From Xiphydria camelus (taxonomy: Eukaryota; Arthropoda; Insecta; Hymenoptera; Xiphydriidae): DNA of 64,000 nt. This document shows positions 59,961 through 64,000 of this stretch, one piece after another. The notes beneath the pieces are model-generated. The model was not told the origin of the DNA, searched no databases, and was given only the letters and a program-made list of their open reading frames with translations. The stretch spans positions 23,166,827-23,230,826 of the forward strand of contig OY783196.1 of the NCBI GenBank assembly GCA_963678675.1, read 5' to 3'. The position numbers and the translations under genes are program-made. Position 1 is the first letter of the stretch; every line of letters starts with the position of its first letter.

Positions 59961-61919
59961 CATCCGCGCCCGAGCTCCTCGAGCAGGGGTTGCCAACCCT
60001 TCCGAAATTTCTCGACCCGATTTCCCGGAGCCAACCCCCTTCCGCCCACGGGACCCTTGTCTTTTTCCTTTATTTTCGCCTTTTTCATCCTTCTCCCCTT
60101 TCTTCAACCGTCGTTCATCCAACTGCGCCCCCACCCACCCCCGCGCGCCTTCCGCTCGACCAGCGCGCGTCTTTCATCGCGCTCCCCTTTCCTTTTCTAT
60201 CTCTTTGTCGAAATCACGAGGAACAAACATCGGTGATTTTGACGCGCAAGAACCGGCCGAGGCTCTCGTGCGAAATCGCCCTTCACGCTCGAGATGCGCT
60301 TCGAGAAATTATAGTCGCTCGATCTGCGATTCGAGGCGAGTTCGAAAAATTGGTATATCGACGAGACGGCGCACAGGCGTCGTTCCGCTCGACTCGGCGA
60401 TGAACCGGGTCGGCGGTTCTCAACTACGAGACCCGATCGACACCTTGCCGTTGGTTGTACCTTCCTGTGTCAGTTTGATCCGACGTAACTTCAAAGCCGT
60501 TTAATCCTCTTAACGAGGCCTTACCGGTGAACGAGAATTAGTGACCGGCCCTCCCTCCCTCCGCCCCTACCTACCTACCTGCCGCCATTCCTCACGACCC
60601 TCTCGAAGCGCGTGCTTTACGTGACGTACCTTTCACCCCTTTACGCCCTACATTTGCGGGAAATTTCGAAGGTTAACTAGTGGGTTATAGCCGTTTGAAT
60701 AACGAGTGAATAATGTATACGGGTAATTTTCTGGGTGGAAACGATACTTTTGGTTCTGGCGCTTTGATCTTTGCCGGTACCTGTACATGTGTGGGAGGAT
60801 GATTCTTGTTTTTGAATCCTGGAATTACTTAACGAGCACCCTCTTCTGCCGTGCCTCCAGATATGTACGCACGCAGAGACGCGCCTATATTTTCTTTCAA
60901 TAATATTGAAATTGATAAAACATTCCTGTTATCTATAAGTCACCTTTTGAACTTCATCGCTAAAATAGGTCGTGCCAATATTATTCCATTAACTTCGAAT
61001 GTTTAGCGTTCATTTTTTTCTCTGAAGAAACAAAACCAATAAATGTTCGGGGGAACGTCAATGGAAGAGAAATTGAAGACCGTAATATAGAAAGATTCTG
61101 AATGTCAAAAATCTAAAATTTCAGTATTTATAGCGAGTTTTTTAAAATAAGCTATTATGACGTTTTTCATGAATACATTTTTCCACATTTTTGGTAGTTA
61201 GCATCTTTTTACATTATGGTCTTCAATTAGTCTCTCCAAATGAGTCTCACTTTTTGGCAAGTAACGAACATTTTTTTTTACGATATATAGAGTTAAAGAC
61301 GAAAAAACTATCGACCCGTTTTACGAAAATATTTGCCCCGAATTCAGCGTGGAATATTAACGAGCATTCTTCCGTGCGAGAATTTCCTCGATGAAAGTAA
61401 ACGCGGAGCCACACGACAATCCTTCTATAAATATCTGTACCATACTCGACGCGACGTCACGCGACGACATTCAACGACCCCGCCGAATCCCTCCGTCTTG
61501 ACTATACGCTCTCCTCTTCCGACTCTCAAGATACACGAGAGAGAGAAGATCGGCAAGAAGGTCGAAGGCGGAGCGGCGGACGACTGGCGCGGGTCACAAT
61601 GCCGTTATCTCGTATCGCGGTCCTTTCGAGCGCCCTACAGCGCGGTTCGTATCGACGCGCGGGTACAAGAGGGAGGAAGCCCGGATCGAGCCGGAGATGA
61701 CAAGGCGATAGAGCGGCGTCGTACGAAGGTCCGGACGACATTTGTCAACATCGGCCGATCGTCCGGCGAGTGACGTTCCCGTTTCACGTTAGCTCGTCCG
61801 CCTCGCCGCGCGGTACGGTAGGCGTTGCAACGCGCGGCGAAAACCGAAGAGGCTCGCTTTGCTCGTCGGAAATCAATTACCCTTGTAGAAATTTTGAATC
61901 GCACGCGGTAAGTAACTAC
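59961..61919 (+). other. Intron block, no genes recognised
   Basis: Pyrimidine-rich 60050-60200, with a CTCC/CTAC repeat at 60555-60580. Three overlapping frames (up to 212 codons) at 59820-60504 are low-complexity. GCGGTAAGTAA at 61906-61916 looks like a donor site, but the frame before it has no recognisable protein. Confidence 0.45.
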
Positions 61920-62871
61920 CTGGTTTTTTTCACGATTCCAGCTAGGTACTGTTCAGTCAAACTAGACAGTTTCGACCGAGGCGTGTAACGCTCGAACTAT
62001 CCGGTTACTGGATATGTTAACTTTCTAGTTACCAGACGGACGAATTTTATAGTTACCAGATAGACGAGCTATCTAGTTGTAGGATAAGTAAATTGGCTGG
62101 TTGATGCGATCGAAAATAAACCGTGAAATAGTAAATAAACCAATCACTTATGTTGTAATTAATATTGCCGGAAAAAAAAGTCAAATTCCGCTTTGAAATT
62201 GAATGGTACATCTCTTTATATCTTTTCCAAGTTCTGTCTTCACCGTTCGCTGCTTAACTTCGTTGATCTTCCGGTATCCATGAATCCTCGTTTGCTGCGC
62301 GTGTCTGTGAGATATGAGATGGGAACTGTTTACAAGACCTAACTGAGTAAGAGTTTGAGAGTTTCTAATTTCTGGCAAATAATTTTACAGTACATGAGTT
62401 TGTACAAAACTAGTTTCTGGAAAGGGATTGATCAGCGAGAATTATGTGTAGTTCATGTATATCTGGTTCCTGGCAAGGGACTGTACAATGAAACCTACAG
62501 TCGGTACGACATTTGTTGAGCCAGAATTCTTAGAAGACTGCTGCGTCACTTTCTTGGAATTAGAGACATTGGGGGCGCAGCGTTCACCGTAGCAGATTGA
62601 AGTTAGCATTATTTGCATACAGCGCTTTGCAATCGATTTATACATAGTGTGTTTCTTTGTGAGTGTATCGTCCTGTGAACTTTTAGTTTAATTTCTTATG
62701 AAAAGAAATCAATGGAGGCGAAAAAGAAAAGGAAGGAATTTTATTTTTAATTAATTGATAAAAATCAATATATCAATTAATCTAATTTAATTCCCAAAAT
62801 AATAATAATAATAATAACAATAATATGCCGGGATTGGCTGGTAGGGGTTATGTTATTCAAACGAAGTTCAA

Positions 62872-62948
62872 ATTTTGCCCCTACTTTGAAGCTGAAAGTG
62901 AAATATACGGAAATTTCTCCCATCTTTAGCTTCAAAGTAGAGGCAAAA
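62872..62948. repeat. Short hairpin
   Basis: ATTTTGCCCCTACTTTGAAG pairs with CTTCAAAGTAGAGGCAAAAT around a loop of about 35 bases. CTACTTTGAAGC-like pieces recur just downstream. Confidence 0.65.
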
Positions 62949-63083
62949 TGACATAGAGCGAGAACCTACTTTGGATGCCTTAGCTTCTACTTAATGGAGA
63001 GACTCGGGAAAGATACATAATTCTATATAAGAAAGAGCCTGTGTGGTTCGTGTATATTTAATTTCCGGCAAGATGCTGTCGCG

Positions 63084-63300
63084 CAAAAAAAAAAATACCA
63101 GCACTTACAAAATTTGTGGTAAATTTCGGGATAAGTACAGTTTAATATGACGATAACTAAAATTTTAATAAAAATTATAGTGTAGAAGTTGCATGCGTTG
63201 CGGTAATTTTTACTAAAATTGTAGTTATCGTAACAATAAATTAGCCTTGTTCCGAAATTTACCCTAAACTTAGTAAATACTACGATTTATTTTTCTTCCA
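63084..63300. mobile_element. Foldback inserted in the decayed repeat
   Basis: GTGGTAAATTTCGGGATAAG pairs with the CCGAAATTTACCCTAAAC region, and GACGATAACTAAAATTTTAA with ACTAAAATTGTAGTTATCG. About 217 bases. Confidence 0.6.
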
Positions 63301-64000
63301 CGTATAATGTGACAACTATTTAGTTCGTTTATATCTATTATAGTTTCTGGCAATGTACTGTACAGTGAAAATGATCTAATTCGTGTATATCTAGTTTCTG
63401 TAAAGGCACTGTACAATGAAAAAACTATCTAGTTCTATCTAGTGTTCCATCTAAGGGCCTAGATGGAAGTAGCAAAGAACTAGACACATTTCTACTTGAG
63501 TAGCGCGGCGGCAGTAGTACGAGGCGAGTGCGATCAGACGCCATCTTCCCCCGCATCACTACGTCGTATACGCTGCGCCTTTCTACGGTTTCCAGTCAAA
63601 TCCCTCGTCGCGCAACTGACGCAACGAGTACTAGAAAGGTTCTCCTCAAAATGCAATCGGCATTTATACGCAGAATTCCTCGTTTCAGAATTGTTTCACT
63701 CGATCGTCGCAGCCGCCGCGTCCACAGGGAACCACCTTGCGTCACGCTCCGTCACAAGACGAGAACGTTCCCGCGGGTGAAACGGAATCCCGCGCACGCG
63801 TGCTCGTAATTTACCGCGCGTGATTTCGCGATTTCCGGCCCTCCAAAACGAGCGCGAGTAAATTCTTCGCGCGCGCGCATCCCCCCTCCCCTCGTCGCGT
63901 ACCGCGTCGCGTAATCGGACTTGGCTCTCCGCGTTGCCTTTGTGCGGAGGGCAGTCGGGGACCGATAAATACGTTATTAAAATTACCATAACCCGACCGG

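Larger units (their letters stand above)
61920..63440. repeat. Decayed short-unit repeat region broken by insertions
   Basis: TATATCTAGTTTCTGGCAAG.GACTGTACA.TGAAAA recurs in variant form near 62360, 62405, 62457, 63050, 63340 and 63390. Related TAGTTACCAGA motifs occur at 62028-62080. Intervening sequence includes two hairpins (62872-62948 and 63084-63300). The unit is about 48 bases where copies are adjacent. Confidence 0.5.

Noticed and set aside
61850..61916. Possible exon ending in GCG then GTAAGTAA
   Set aside because: The donor-like motif is good, but the preceding frame gives no recognisable protein and there is no clear matching acceptor.

Overview
This is eukaryotic genomic DNA that is almost entirely non-coding. 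I can support one protein-coding exon, at 20223-20310 on the + strand. It encodes the start of the second RNA-recognition motif of a TIA-1/TIAR-type RNA-binding protein (Rox8 in Drosophila) and has canonical splice sites on both sides. I found no other exon of this gene and no complete gene on either strand. The rest reads best as long introns of the same gene, at least 20.2 kb upstream and 43.7 kb downstream of the exon, unless a short or divergent exon escaped reading by eye. The exon peptide is insect-like. CpG-rich, microsatellite-rich blocks alternate with AT-rich blocks full of small inverted-repeat transposons ending in CACTGAGAAAA and flanked by TA. This suggests a hymenopteran, most likely an ant, but I cannot name the species.

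Layout. 1-4069: CpG-rich, simple repeats. 4070-4766: a three-deep nest of miniature inverted-repeat elements (MITEs). 6236-6994, 8602-8844, 10461-10773, 11327-11725 and 12491-12813: MITEs, several with a second element inside, plus an almost perfect 36-bp hairpin at 12221-12305. 13766-16233: more MITEs. 16234-18837: GC-rich, with the longest chance open frames. 18838-19833: a pile-up of five or six elements just upstream of the exon. 20223-20310: the exon. 22282-24267: a MITE and an inverted-repeat element filled with a 112-bp tandem repeat. 27511-28235: a palindrome holding two other palindromes. 28260-28700: an old tandem repeat of about 125 bp. 29-31.9 kb: GC-rich, including a GGC run. 31.9-41 kb: scattered MITEs, a piggyBac-like fragment and a deleted Tc1-like element. 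42884-43733: a candidate solo LTR. 44865-45136 (minus): a fragment of Ty3/gypsy Pol. 47-49 kb and 50.9-51.1 kb: large palindromes. 52972-53502: a piggyBac-like element. 54945-55362: another nest. 58462-59725: two concentric inverted-repeat elements. 61.9-63.4 kb: a decayed short-unit repeat broken up by insertions.

Nothing here behaves as an operon or pathway. The notable biology is the density and depth of nesting of non-autonomous DNA transposons inside introns of a conserved splicing/stress-granule regulator. Several families with unrelated interiors share nearly the same CACTGAG-type tips, as if mobilised by one transposase. No intact transposase gene is present. All repeat boundaries were read by eye and may be off by a few bases, and family labels A-J are mine.
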